Notes: a model not told the origin generated them from the sequence alone. A stretch of 64,000 bases of DNA from Paradevosia sp036499825 (GCA_036499825.1 DASYCZ010000049.1:1-64000), one strand, 5' to 3'; positions 34,831-43,102 are shown, numbered from the stretch's first letter. Program-made: numbers and translations.

Positions 34831-35513
34831 TCGACGACCTCGTCGAGCAGCCACTTGGTGATGGGCCAGGTGGCAGCGAAATGCGTCATGCAGATATCGA
34901 TGAAATCGGCCTGCCGGGACACCTCGGCAGGGAGCGTCGTCATGGTGGTGAGGCCTTCATAGAGCAGGTATTCGGCGCGCTCGGGTACCGTCTCGAAGCC
35001 GCGCGGCGGCCGCTTGCGCGTCTTTTCGCCGATCTCATAGTCGCCGGCCGCTCTCACCTTGTCGACTGCCGCGAGCAGCGCCTTGCCCGACTGCGGATTG
35101 ATCACCGACTGCCGGAAGTTGTCGAGCGGCTGCTTGTCGAAGTGGTACATGCCGCCGCCGACATATACATTGCCCGCAGTGAGCTGGAACCAGAAGCCAG
35201 GGCAATCGAGCGACCGCCTCTCGCCGTGCCAGAACCACAACGATAGGTGATCCTTGTAGGGGCGCTTGTCCTTGGAAAAGCGAATGTCCCGATTGATGCG
35301 GCCGATAGAGCCGTTGATCTTGGGCTCGAACTGCACCTGGGGCGAAATCGCACGAAGTCGCGGGCCCAGCTCGGCGGTCAACGCCCTGCCGATCGCCACA
35401 TAGCCTGTGTCGTAGAGGTCGCGATGCGCCTCGAACCAGGTCTTGTCGTTATGCGCCGCTATGCCGGAGAGAAATTTGAAAGTGGCGTCGGGAACGCCGG
35501 AGAATGCCACCAT
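34827..35513 (-). CDS. DUF2461 (TIGR02453) family protein
   Basis: 228-residue cytoplasmic protein. The motifs FLSGIAAHNDKTWFEAHRD, NRDIRFSKDKRPYKDHL and GGGMYHFDK are the fingerprint of the DUF2461 family, found across bacteria and fungi with no established function. Length is normal. It is convergent with the second TIM-barrel gene and 30 bp from the SDR gene on the same strand. Confidence 0.9.
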   Translation of the reverse strand: MVAFSGVPDATFKFLSGIAAHNDKTWFEAHRDLYDTGYVAIGRALTAELGPRLRAISPQVQFEPKINGSIGRINRDIRFSKDKRPYKDHLSLWFWHGERRSLDCPGFWFQLTAGNVYVGGGMYHFDKQPLDNFRQSVINPQSGKALLAAVDKVRAAGDYEIGEKTRKRPPRGFETVPERAEYLLYEGLTTMTTLPAEVSRQADFIDICMTHFAATWPITKWLLDEVVD

Positions 35514-35543
35514 GAAACCAGCCTCGATTCATCGGCTGGCATC

Positions 35544-36308
35544 CTAGCGCGCCGTGTAGCCGCCATCTACCACCAGCACTTCGCCGGTGACGTAGCTCGA
35601 GGCGGGTGAACACAGGAACAGGGCGGCGGTAGCGACCTCCTCGGCGGTGCCCGGCCGGCCCATCGGCGTCATCTGCCGCCAGACCGGCCCCCACTCCGGA
35701 TCGGCGAGGCCGCTATTGGTCATGTCGGTGGTGATGTAGCCGGGTGCGATGGCATTGACGCGGATGTTCTGGTCGGCAAGTTCGCTCGCCAGACTCTTGG
35801 TCATCATATGTACCGCCGCCTTGGAGGCATTGTAGGCCACCTGTTGCTGGGGAATGTTGGAGATGATGCCCGAGATCGAGCCGATATTGAGGATGACGCC
35901 GCCGCCCTGCCGGCGCATCTGGCTGATGGCAGCTCGCGCGCACCGGAAAACCGCATCGACATTGGTGGTCATGACAACGCGCCAGCGTTCATCGGTGAAT
36001 TCCTCGCTGGCGCCGTGGCTGGCGACACCCGCATTGGCAACCAGAATATCGAGGCGCCCCGCCTGCGCGATGGCCGCATGGACCAACGCCGCGGGCGCCT
36101 TGGGCTCCAGCATGTCGGCCTGGATATAGTCGACGTTGAGGCCGGCGGCCTGCAGCACCGCCATGGCTTCAGGACGCGGCGTTTTCGAACTGACGATCAG
36201 CCGGGCCCCGGCCTCACCCAGCGCCTGCGCGATGGCGAGCCCGATGCCGCGCGTCCCGCCGGTGATGAGCACCACCTGGCCATCGAGGCGAAATCGATCA
36301 AGGATCAT
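35544..36308 (-). CDS. SDR-family oxidoreductase
   Basis: Classical short-chain dehydrogenase of 254 residues. The cofactor loop TGGTRGIG is near 18, NAGV near 95, catalytic Ser in GSISGI near 145 and Tyr-Lys in YNASK near 160; the C-terminal VTGEVLVVDGGYTAR is typical. It resembles 2-deoxy-gluconate 3-dehydrogenase or gluconate 5-dehydrogenase types, but the substrate is not determined. GGAGGGGG lies just before ATG 36308; an upstream start at 36344 is unlikely. Confidence 0.9.
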   Translation of the reverse strand: MILDRFRLDGQVVLITGGTRGIGLAIAQALGEAGARLIVSSKTPRPEAMAVLQAAGLNVDYIQADMLEPKAPAALVHAAIAQAGRLDILVANAGVASHGASEEFTDERWRVVMTTNVDAVFRCARAAISQMRRQGGGVILNIGSISGIISNIPQQQVAYNASKAAVHMMTKSLASELADQNIRVNAIAPGYITTDMTNSGLADPEWGPVWRQMTPMGRPGTAEEVATAALFLCSPASSYVTGEVLVVDGGYTAR

Positions 36309-36410
36309 GACACCCCCTCCCCCTGGATCACGAACCGACGTCAATGTGTAGCAGGTGATCGGGCGATAGCGCCAATCGACTTTTCGGTGGCGTGGATGCT
36401 AGGCTTGGTC

Positions 36411-36746
36411 ATGCGTACCGGATTGATTGCAGCCATTGTCGCCCTTACCGCCCTGCCGGCTTTCGCGCAGGACCAACCGCTGCAATTGCAGTGGAAACGC
36501 GTACCCGACGTCAGCATGCGGCAATTGGTAGATGAGGGCTACGACATCAAATCCGTACTGGCCGACCGTACCGACCTTGCCGATGGTCGCTTCGATACGC
36601 TGACCTATATCCTGCAGCGCGGTGCCGATACCTATCGCTGCATCGAGGGTGGCGTACTCGACAAGAATGGCGGGCTGCAGTCCCAGGTCATTTATTGCTC
36701 GGTGCTGGTCGAACCCTATGACGGCAAGGCCAAGGCGGCCGGCTGA
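36411..36746 (+). CDS. Small exported protein of unknown function
   Basis: 111 residues with a signal peptide (MRTGLIAAIVALTALPAFAQ) and a short mature domain with two cysteines, YRCIEGG and VIYCSVL, that may form a disulfide. The central part, SMRQLVDEGYDIKSVLADR, resembles small periplasmic proteins seen in Rhizobiales, but I cannot name a family. ATG 36396 is an alternative start five codons earlier. Confidence 0.7.
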   Translation: MRTGLIAAIVALTALPAFAQDQPLQLQWKRVPDVSMRQLVDEGYDIKSVLADRTDLADGRFDTLTYILQRGADTYRCIEGGVLDKNGGLQSQVIYCSVLVEPYDGKAKAAG

Positions 36747-36777
36747 CAAAAGGGCGCAGAACCGCGGTTCCGCGCCC
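36747..36777 (-). terminator. Intrinsic terminator after the collagen-like gene
   Basis: GGGCGC-A-GAACC ... GGTTC-C-GCGCCC (36752-36777) forms a hairpin with one mismatch; on the minus strand it is followed by TTTTGTC. It lies 23 bp past the stop of the collagen-like gene and directly after the stop of the convergent small gene. Confidence 0.72.
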
Positions 36778-36799
36778 CTCTCCTCGCAAAGTATCGCTC

Positions 36800-37669
36800 T
36801 CAATAGACATAAACGACCAGTTTCGACCCCGACTTATGCACGGCAAGCACATCGCCGGCGTCATAGTGCGTTCTGCCAAGCGACGCCGAGATCAGGGCAT
36901 CCTGTGACACCGCACCGGCGATCTGGCGCGAGAGGCCGCCATTCTTGAGCGCCGCGCTGACCTGGGACCGCGCGGCCGAGCACATCGGCACCCGGACCAG
37001 TTCCACATTTGACGCCTGGCGCCAGCGGAGCATGCTACGCGCACCATAGTCCTCACCCTGGGTGAGCTTCAGCGCCGCCCGCGGGTCGGTGCCGGCGCAA
37101 TTGGCCCCCAAGCCGGGAGCATTCCCGCCCAGAGAGGCGACGCCGGGGCCACCCGGAGTGACGGGATTACCAGGGCTTCCGGGCCGACCGGGGCCACCGG
37201 GGTTGCCAGGACCGCCTGGATTTCCGGGGCTACCAGGGTTGCCGATCCCGATACCGACGTCGACAAGGCTGTCATCGCCCCCAATGCCCACATGGCCGGT
37301 GGCCAAATTGCCCACGCCGACATTGACGTCAGCAACGGAGTCTCCGCCTACGGTAGCATTGGCATTGGCCAGCCCGCCGACATTGGCATTGACGTCGGCA
37401 AGCGAGCCATCATTGCCGCCAACACTGACATTGGCGTTGGCTACCGGGTCGGACCCGCCGACATTGACGTCGGCAACATTGCCATCGCCGCCACCCAGTC
37501 CGACATTCGCCAGACCGCTGTCGCCGGCCGGACCGCTATCCAAGGTTACGAGAGCCCCGCTATCGGCATCGCCGACGACACCGAGCAAGGAATCGGCGAA
37601 ACTCGTGCCAATGCCTGCACTCGTTGCAAGCATCAACGCTCCAGTAAATATTGCAAATGGACGTATCAT
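36800..37669 (-). CDS. Exported repeat protein with a collagen-like segment
   Basis: 289 residues with a signal peptide (MIRPFAIFTGALMLATSAGIGTSFA). Residues about 55-140 are degenerate short repeats rich in Gly, Asn, Asp and Val (ADVNVGG, ANANVSVGGND, LATGHVGIGGDD). Residues about 145-177 are Gly-X-X repeats of the type GNPGSPGNPGGPG, resembling collagen. A globular C-terminal domain of about 100 residues follows, with two Cys and ending SGSKLVVYVY. Bacterial collagen-like segments usually form trimeric stalks; surface display is inference. The gene is preceded by unusually AT-rich DNA. Confidence 0.78.
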   Translation of the reverse strand: MIRPFAIFTGALMLATSAGIGTSFADSLLGVVGDADSGALVTLDSGPAGDSGLANVGLGGGDGNVADVNVGGSDPVANANVSVGGNDGSLADVNANVGGLANANATVGGDSVADVNVGVGNLATGHVGIGGDDSLVDVGIGIGNPGSPGNPGGPGNPGGPGRPGSPGNPVTPGGPGVASLGGNAPGLGANCAGTDPRAALKLTQGEDYGARSMLRWRQASNVELVRVPMCSAARSQVSAALKNGGLSRQIAGAVSQDALISASLGRTHYDAGDVLAVHKSGSKLVVYVY

Positions 37670-37860
37670 ATTCCGTCTCCTCTATTAGAATATGCCGCCA
37701 AACGGGCGACACCTGCAAAACAAAGACTGGAATTCAGATATAGTTTCTATGATCAACGTTATCATTAATCATGTTAACTAACTGAAAATTCAACCGTGAC
37801 ACATAATTGCAGCAAACTTTTATTCATTTGTCGAATAGAGATTCATGATAATATTTTGTC
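37670..37860. promoter_or_regulatory. AT-rich leader of the collagen-like gene
   Basis: About 190 bp, far richer in A and T than the rest of the window, between the collagen-like gene and a minus-strand terminator. It contains several TA-rich runs (ATCATTAATCATGTTAACTA) and no credible gene. Such tracts attract H-NS-like or MucR-type regulators in Rhizobiales; that role is inference. Confidence 0.4.
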
Positions 37861-37863
37861 CTT

Positions 37864-38090
37864 AAAACAAAAAGGGCGCGAAACCGAAGTTTCGCGCCCC
37901 CACCGGAGACACCGCAAGGGAGCGTCAGCCCTTGCGTCATCAACCGATCCTGGGACCAGCGACGAGGCCGCCGGTCGATGTCTTGGATCAGGCTTGCAGC
38001 CCATCCGTGTCCGTTGCGAAACGGCACCGACCGGCAAAGGTTGCGGATCCATCCGACAATTTTCCCCGCGCAAACTCGCATCGAATGCCA
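37864..38090 (-). ncRNA. Candidate structured small RNA
   Basis: No credible gene lies here, yet the minus strand carries a nested set of helices ending in a strong terminator. An 11 bp stem (38025-38035 with 37970-37980, one G-T pair) encloses two hairpins, CCGTT-TCGC-AACGG and GGAT-GGGCT-GCA-AGCCT-G-ATCC. Next comes a perfect 8 bp hairpin CGCAAGGG/CCCTTGCG (37913-37936), then the terminator. A CATAAT box at 38094-38099 could be the promoter -10. I cannot match it to a known RNA family; 6S RNA was considered but not confirmed. The 5' end is a guess. Confidence 0.45.
37865..37899 (-). terminator. Strong intrinsic terminator, minus strand
   Basis: GGGCGCGAAAC/GTTTCGCGCCC, a perfect 11 bp stem with a TTCG loop when read on the minus strand, followed by TTTTTGTTTT. 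It must end a leftward transcript, and the nearest annotated minus-strand gene upstream is beyond 45 kb, so it marks an unannotated RNA. Confidence 0.88.
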
Positions 38091-38284
38091 GGAATTATGG
38101 GCTGGCCGAATTGAGACCAAGATTCGGGCAATCAGCCGCGAATTTGCCCACAAAAACGGCAGCAGAACCGCGATAAGCATCGACGCAAGGGAAAGATCAT
38201 GCGTTCCTTCAAGCAGTTGACGAGGGTTGGCGGCGTGGCACGGTCTTTGCAAAACTTACCCTGTACGGATCAATTGGAGTTGGC

Positions 38285-39133
38285 ATGGCATCTATGCCTG
38301 CATCACGCATGGTGGTGACTGTTCCATCCCCCACTCTGCAGCGCGCCCGAGGCACCGGACGGGTGACTGTGGGGGCGCGGGATGGGCACAGTTATCTCGG
38401 CCGTCTCTACCAGGAGGGCTGCGCCAAGATCCGGTTGCCACACACCTTCGATGCCAGCGTTCAGGCGGTGCTGATCAACACCGCGGGGGGACTGACCGGT
38501 GGCGATGTCATGGAATGGAGCGCCGAAGCCACGGCCGACACCCGCCTGGTACTGACCACGCCCGCCTGCGAGCGTATCTACAAATCGACCGGCGACGATG
38601 CGAGGGTCACGACGCGCCTCATCGTGGCGGCAGGCGCCCGGCTCGACTGGCTGCCGCAGGAAACCATCCTCTTCGAGGATTCACGACTGGATCGCCGCAT
38701 GCACGTGGATCTCGCCGATGACGCGACGTTCTGCGCCATCGAAGCTGTGCTGCTCGGCCGTGACGCCATGGGCGAAAGCGCGCGGCGAGCCCGGCTCAAG
38801 GACAATTGGCGCATCATGCGCAATGGGCGGCTAATCCATGCCGAGGCTACAGCGATTACAGCAGATCCGGAGCGCGAAAGGGAGGGCCTTGCGCTGCTTC
38901 GGAGTGCGAAGGCGTTCGCCACGGTGTTCTACGCCGGGGCGGACGCCAACGCGCGTTTCGACAGGATACGCGCCCTGACGCCGGATACGCCGGCCCTCGG
39001 CATGAGCCTCACCGGTGACAAGCTGGTCGTGCGCGCGATGGCACATTCCGGACTTGCGCTGCGCCGGTTGATCATTCCAATTATCGCAGCCCTGTCGGGC
39101 GCCGGCGCTGTGCCGCGCCTTTGGACGCTCTAG
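38285..39133 (+). CDS. ureD: Urease accessory protein UreD
   Basis: UreD (UreH) scaffold of the UreDFG complex that loads nickel into the urease active site; 282 residues. Motifs include LGRLYQEGCAKIRLP, NTAGGLTGGDVMEW, TTPACERIYKS and LPQETILFEDSRLDRRM. GGAG lies 5 bases before ATG 38285. First gene of the urease locus, 8 bp ahead of ureA. Confidence 0.95.
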   Translation: MASMPASRMVVTVPSPTLQRARGTGRVTVGARDGHSYLGRLYQEGCAKIRLPHTFDASVQAVLINTAGGLTGGDVMEWSAEATADTRLVLTTPACERIYKSTGDDARVTTRLIVAAGARLDWLPQETILFEDSRLDRRMHVDLADDATFCAIEAVLLGRDAMGESARRARLKDNWRIMRNGRLIHAEATAITADPEREREGLALLRSAKAFATVFYAGADANARFDRIRALTPDTPALGMSLTGDKLVVRAMAHSGLALRRLIIPIIAALSGAGAVPRLWTL

Positions 39134-39141
39134 GACCGGCG

Positions 39142-39444
39142 ATGAACCTCACCCCGCGCGAAAAAGACAAGCTGCTCATCGCCATGGCCGCCATCGTTGC
39201 CCGCAAGCGGCTGGAGCGTGGCGTCAAGCTCAACCATCCCGAGGCCATCGCGCTGATTACCGACTTCGTCGTCGAAGGCGCCCGCGACGGTCGCCCCGTG
39301 GCCGAGTTGATGGAAGCCGGCGCCCATGTGATCTCCCGCGCCCAGGTGATGGAAGGCATCGCTGAAATGATCGCCGACGTGCAGGTGGAAGCGACGTTCC
39401 CCGACGGGACGAAGTTGGTCACCGTACACCAGCCGATACGGTAG
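39142..39444 (+). CDS. ureA: Urease gamma subunit UreA
   Basis: Smallest structural subunit, 100 residues, starting MNLTPREKDKLLIAMAA and containing ARKRLERGVKLNHPEAIALI and DGTKLVTVHQPI, all highly conserved. ATG 39142 gives the canonical length; a TTG start at 39121 would add seven residues. Confidence 0.97.
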   Translation: MNLTPREKDKLLIAMAAIVARKRLERGVKLNHPEAIALITDFVVEGARDGRPVAELMEAGAHVISRAQVMEGIAEMIADVQVEATFPDGTKLVTVHQPIR

Positions 39445-39548
39445 GAGCGGATGCAGTCCCCCGCCCTCACCCGATTTCGTAGTCCCCGGCCTCATCGGGG
39501 TAACGGCGTCCGTGGGCATTTGGGTGCCCCATGCGGAGAAACCAGGTC

Positions 39549-39854
39549 ATGATCCCTGGCGAAGTGATTCCACGCGCAGGCGAAATTGAACTCAACGAGG
39601 GCGCCGCGACGGTGACTATCGAGGTCGCCAACACCGGCGACCGGCCGATCCAGGTGGGGTCGCACTACCATTTTTTCGAAACCAATGCCGGGCTGCGTTT
39701 CGATCGTGACAGGACGCGGGGCATGCGCCTCGATATCGCGGCAGGAACTGCCGTGCGGTTTGAACCCGGACAGACGCGCGAGGTGACGCTGGTGCCGCTT
39801 TCCGGCGCCCGCACGGTCTTCGGCTTCCAGCAGAAAGTCATGGGCAAGCTGTGA
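39549..39854 (+). CDS. ureB: Urease beta subunit UreB
   Basis: Structural subunit of 101 residues, starting MIPGEVIPRAGEIELN and including the conserved NTGDRPIQVGSHYHFFETN and GTAVRFEPGQTREVTLVPLSG in two blocks. A 104 bp gap separates it from ureA, longer than usual, with a small hairpin GGGCA/TGCCC near its end. Its stop overlaps a GTG of the next frame. Confidence 0.97.
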   Translation: MIPGEVIPRAGEIELNEGAATVTIEVANTGDRPIQVGSHYHFFETNAGLRFDRDRTRGMRLDIAAGTAVRFEPGQTREVTLVPLSGARTVFGFQQKVMGKL

Positions 39855-40342
39855 GGACCGCGGTCGCCGACCTTGGGGCAGCGGCGCCTTTGCGTGTAGA
39901 AGGAAAGCTGTCCCTGGAAACGATCACGAAAGCCTGCCCGCCGATGCCCGAGACGTCAGAAGATTTCAAGCAGCGCCTGGCTGCCGTACTCGTCGACCTC
40001 CGCCAGGAGGGCATCAACGATGGCGAGGCCATGTTCCTGATCGGTCGGGTGGCGACGCGGCTGTGTGAAAAGACCGGCCAGCCGACCTGGACCGCCTTCC
40101 GGCAGCATATCAGCCGCAACGACTACGACACGCTGATGCGTGAGTTCCAGCGTGACGGCAACGAGGCCTACAGCCAGGGCAAGGGCAAAATCGTCTATGC
40201 CCTGCAGGCGCTGTCGGTATCGCTCGCCGCCAAGGTGCAGACCGACCCCGAAACCCAGCAGGGCGCCAAACTGCTCGATGGGCTGATCGACCGGATCGTC
40301 GCCAACTACAAGCGGCAAATGCAGAACAAGCCCGCCTCATAG
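39851..40342 (+). CDS. Hypothetical protein between ureB and ureC
   Basis: 163 residues if begun at GTG 39851, which overlaps the ureB stop as GTGA; or 132 residues from ATG 39944 (MPETSEDFKQRLAAVL). Neither has a good ribosome binding site. The ATG-initiated part is helical and soluble, with DGEAMFLIGRVATRLCEKTGQPTW and IVYALQALSVSLAAKV. No domain recognised and no signal peptide. Its place inside the structural operon suggests a link to urease assembly or regulation, but nothing in the sequence proves it. Confidence 0.68.
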   Translation: MRTAVADLGAAAPLRVEGKLSLETITKACPPMPETSEDFKQRLAAVLVDLRQEGINDGEAMFLIGRVATRLCEKTGQPTWTAFRQHISRNDYDTLMREFQRDGNEAYSQGKGKIVYALQALSVSLAAKVQTDPETQQGAKLLDGLIDRIVANYKRQMQNKPAS

Positions 40343-40353
40343 CCGGAGCATCC

Positions 40354-42063
40354 ATGCCAGCCCGCATTTCCCGCGCCACCTATGCCGACATGTACGGCCC
40401 AACGACCGGCGACAAAGTCCGGCTTGCGGATACCGAACTCTTCATCGAGGTGGAGAAGGATTTCACCGTTTATGGCGAAGAAGTGAAGTTCGGCGGCGGC
40501 AAGGTAATCCGAGATGGCATGGGACAGAGCCAGGCGACCAGGGCGCAAGGTGCGGTGGACACCGTCATCACCAATGCGCTGATCGTCGACTATACCGGCA
40601 TCTACAAAGCCGATGTCGGACTGAAAGACGGCCGCATCCATGCGATCGGCAAAGCCGGCAATCCCGATACGCAGCCGGGCGTGACCATCATTATCGGCCC
40701 CTCGACCGAGATCATTGCCGGCGAAGGCAGGATCCTGACCGCCGGCGGCTTCGATGCCCACATCCATTTCATCGCGCCCCAGCAGATCGAGGAAGCGCTG
40801 ATGAGCGGCGTCACCACCATGCTCGGCGGAGGCACCGGCCCCGCCCACGGCACGTTGGCGACCACCTGCACCGGCGCCTGGCATATCGGGCGCATGATCG
40901 AAAGCTTCGATGCCTTTCCGATGAACCTGGCGCTGGCCGGCAAAGGCAATGCGTCCCTGCCCGCTCCGCTCGAGGAAATGATCCTTGCCGGCGCTTCCTG
41001 CCTGAAGCTGCATGAGGACTGGGGCACGACGCCGGCGGCCATCGACAATTGCCTCAACGTCGCCGACGCCTTCGACGTACAGGTGATGATCCATACCGAT
41101 ACGCTCAATGAGAGCGGCTTCGTCGAGGACACCGTCGCCGCCTTCAAGGGCCGCACCATCCATGCCTTTCACACCGAAGGCGCAGGCGGCGGGCATGCGC
41201 CGGACATCATCAAGGTCGCGGGCCTGCCCAATGTCATTCCATCGTCCACCAACCCGACGCGGCCCTATACGGTCAACACCATCGCCGAGCATCTCGACAT
41301 GCTGATGGTGTGCCATCACCTGTCGCCGTCGATCCCCGAGGACGTGGCGTTCGCCGAAAGCCGCATCCGCAAGGAAACCATCGCCGCCGAGGACGTCCTT
41401 CACGACATCGGCGCCTTTTCGATCATCTCATCGGACAGCCAGGCCATGGGCCGCGTCGGCGAGGTGCTGATCCGCTGCTGGCAGACCGCCGACAAGATGA
41501 AGCGCCAGCGCGGCCGTCTGAAGGACGAGACCGGCGACAACGACAATTTCCGGGTGAAGCGCTACATCGCCAAATATACCATCAACCCGGCCATCGCGCA
41601 TGGCATGAGCAGGCATATCGGCTCGATAGAGGTCGGCAAGCGCGCCGACCTGGTGCTCTGGAGCCCGGCCTTCTTCGGCGTGAAACCCGAAATGGTGCTG
41701 CTCGGCGGCTCCATCGCGGCGGCGCCCATGGGCGACCCCAACGCCTCCATCCCCACCCCGCAGCCGATGCACTACCGGCCCATGTTCGCCAGCTTCGGCA
41801 AGCTCAGGACCACCTCGTCGGTGACGTTCGTTTCGCAGGCTGCCCATGACACCGGGCTGCAACGGCGGCTTGGCGTCGACAAGGCCATGCTGCCGGTCGA
41901 AAACACCCGCGGCGGCATCGGCAAAGCAGCCATGATCCACAACAGCGCGACGCCGCATATCGAGGTCGATCCCGAGACCTACGAGGTCCGCGCCGACGGC
42001 GAACTGTTGACCTGCGAACCCGCGACCGTTTTGCCTATGGCTCAAAGGTATTTCCTGTTCTGA
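40354..42063 (+). CDS. ureC: Urease alpha subunit UreC
   Basis: Catalytic subunit of 569 residues, hydrolysing urea to ammonia and carbamate. Nickel ligands are visible in DAHIHF, in LKLHEDWG (carbamylated Lys218) and SSDSQAMGR; the mobile flap has MVCHHLSPS with its conserved Cys. GGAG lies upstream of ATG 40354. Length and all catalytic residues are normal, so the enzyme should be active. Confidence 0.98.
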   Translation: MPARISRATYADMYGPTTGDKVRLADTELFIEVEKDFTVYGEEVKFGGGKVIRDGMGQSQATRAQGAVDTVITNALIVDYTGIYKADVGLKDGRIHAIGKAGNPDTQPGVTIIIGPSTEIIAGEGRILTAGGFDAHIHFIAPQQIEEALMSGVTTMLGGGTGPAHGTLATTCTGAWHIGRMIESFDAFPMNLALAGKGNASLPAPLEEMILAGASCLKLHEDWGTTPAAIDNCLNVADAFDVQVMIHTDTLNESGFVEDTVAAFKGRTIHAFHTEGAGGGHAPDIIKVAGLPNVIPSSTNPTRPYTVNTIAEHLDMLMVCHHLSPSIPEDVAFAESRIRKETIAAEDVLHDIGAFSIISSDSQAMGRVGEVLIRCWQTADKMKRQRGRLKDETGDNDNFRVKRYIAKYTINPAIAHGMSRHIGSIEVGKRADLVLWSPAFFGVKPEMVLLGGSIAAAPMGDPNASIPTPQPMHYRPMFASFGKLRTTSSVTFVSQAAHDTGLQRRLGVDKAMLPVENTRGGIGKAAMIHNSATPHIEVDPETYEVRADGELLTCEPATVLPMAQRYFLF

Positions 42064-42088
42064 TACGCCGCTTTACAGGGTGATAAAC

Positions 42089-42118
42089 GCCGCTTTCATT
42101 GTAGTCAGCGGCATTTTA
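42089..42118 (+). terminator. Weak hairpin after ureC
   Basis: GCCGCT/AGCGGC (6 bp stem, 12-base loop) is followed by ATTTTAAC. It could cause partial termination between ureC and the downstream genes. Confidence 0.35.
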
Positions 42119-42158
42119 ACGACTTATCGTCCCTCTATACGGTTGAGGGGAAATCACC

Positions 42159-42620
42159 ATGTTTTTCGTGCTTGCACTACTATTGGGTATTACCGCCGGC
42201 CTGCGGGCGGCGACGCCGCTCGCGGCGGTCAGCATCGGCGCCTATCTGGGCTGGATCGATCTCAGCGGCACTTGGGCGGCCTTCATCGGCCATATCGTGA
42301 CGGCGGTCATTCTCGGCATTCTGGCGGTCCTCGAACTGATTGGCGACCAGTTGCCATCGACGCCAAGTCGCAAGGCGCCCATGCAATTCGCCGGCCGGGT
42401 CGTCACCGGCGCAATCGCCGGCCTCGTGCTTGGCCTGCCATCGGGCAATGCCATCGCCGGCCTGATCCTCGGCGCCGTAGGCGCCGTCATCGGCACGCTC
42501 GGTGGCTATGAGGCCCGCAGGTGGCTGGCTTCGGCTTTCGGCCGCGACCTGCCGGCGGCGTTGATCGAGGACATCATCGCCATCGTCGTGGCCTTCTGGG
42601 TCGTATACGCCGTCGTCTGA
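42159..42620 (+). CDS. DUF4126 family membrane protein
   Basis: 153-residue integral membrane protein with about four helices, starting MFFVLALLLGITAGLRAATPLAAVS, the DUF4126 opening. Gly-rich central helices (VVTGAIAGLVLGLPSGNAIAG) are followed by a cytoplasmic loop and a final helix. GAGGGG precedes ATG 42159. Function unknown; nothing ties it to urease except position 95 bp after ureC. Confidence 0.8.
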   Translation: MFFVLALLLGITAGLRAATPLAAVSIGAYLGWIDLSGTWAAFIGHIVTAVILGILAVLELIGDQLPSTPSRKAPMQFAGRVVTGAIAGLVLGLPSGNAIAGLILGAVGAVIGTLGGYEARRWLASAFGRDLPAALIEDIIAIVVAFWVVYAVV

Positions 42621-42632
42621 GGCACGGGAATC

Positions 42633-42658
42633 GGCGCCGGAATTCATCTTCCGGTGCC
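42633..42658. other. Hairpin between the DUF4126 and MliC genes
   Basis: GGCGCCGGAA and TTCCGGTGCC form a 10 bp stem with one G-T pair and a 6-base loop, without a T-run. It may act as a weak terminator or mRNA stabiliser. Confidence 0.4.
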
Positions 42659-42723
42659 GCGTCACCGTTTCGCCGCAGGGAACCGGCTAGTGTTGGCCAC
42701 CCAACGGACAACGAGGTCCTGCC

Positions 42724-43095
42724 ATGAAGCCGATACTGGTGCCCGCCATCGCCCTGCTCCTGACCACGCCGGCCCTTGCGCTGGACACCTCCATGCAGGT
42801 GGTGCTGCAGCTTGACGGCAATGCCGAGCGCAACATCACCAAATACCAGTGCGACGGTGTCGATGAGCCCCTGACCGTCGAATATATCAACGCCAGCCCC
42901 ACCTTCCTGGCCTTCATGCCGATCGAGGACCAGAAGCTGATCTTCGTCAGTGTGCTCGCCGCCTCTGGCGCCAAATACGCTTCCGGGCAATATGTCTGGT
43001 GGACCAAGGGCGCCAATGCCGAACTCTACGACCTGACGCAGGGCGAGGACGCCAAGCCCACCATGACATGCCTCGAAGCCACCGAGACACCATAG
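42724..43095 (+). CDS. MliC-type inhibitor of C-type lysozyme
   Basis: 123 residues with a signal peptide (MKPILVPAIALLLTTPALAL). The mature domain has the MliC/PliC pattern: KYQCDGVDEPLTVEYINASP, then the inhibitory loop SGAKYASGQYVWWTKGANAEL, with two cysteines for a disulfide. No lipobox Cys follows the signal peptide, so it is more like the soluble periplasmic PliC than lipid-anchored MliC. It would protect peptidoglycan from host lysozyme. It lies inside the urease locus. Confidence 0.82.
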   Translation: MKPILVPAIALLLTTPALALDTSMQVVLQLDGNAERNITKYQCDGVDEPLTVEYINASPTFLAFMPIEDQKLIFVSVLAASGAKYASGQYVWWTKGANAELYDLTQGEDAKPTMTCLEATETP

Positions 43096-43102
43096 CGCCA
43101 AC

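Noticed and set aside
37050..37520. Short tandem DNA repeats resembling a CRISPR or minisatellite
   Set aside because: The repeats are codons of the Gly/Asn/Asp and Gly-X-X protein repeats of the collagen-like gene; there are no regular spacers and no cas genes.
37864..38040. Identification of the candidate RNA as 6S RNA (ssrS)
   Set aside because: The size would suit, but I could not see the long closing stem and central bubble of 6S RNA, so no family name is given.
37824..38252. Minus-strand frame of 142 codons before the urease locus
   Set aside because: It would run straight through the strong terminator at 37865-37899 and past its T-run, and it has no ribosome binding site or recognisable sequence. 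A structured RNA explains the region better.
38199..38318. 39-codon plus-strand frame MRSFKQLTRVGG... overlapping the start of ureD
   Set aside because: It has a fair ribosome binding site (AAGGGAAAG) but overlaps ureD in another frame, has no homology I know and its C-terminus is odd. Not enough to call a gene.
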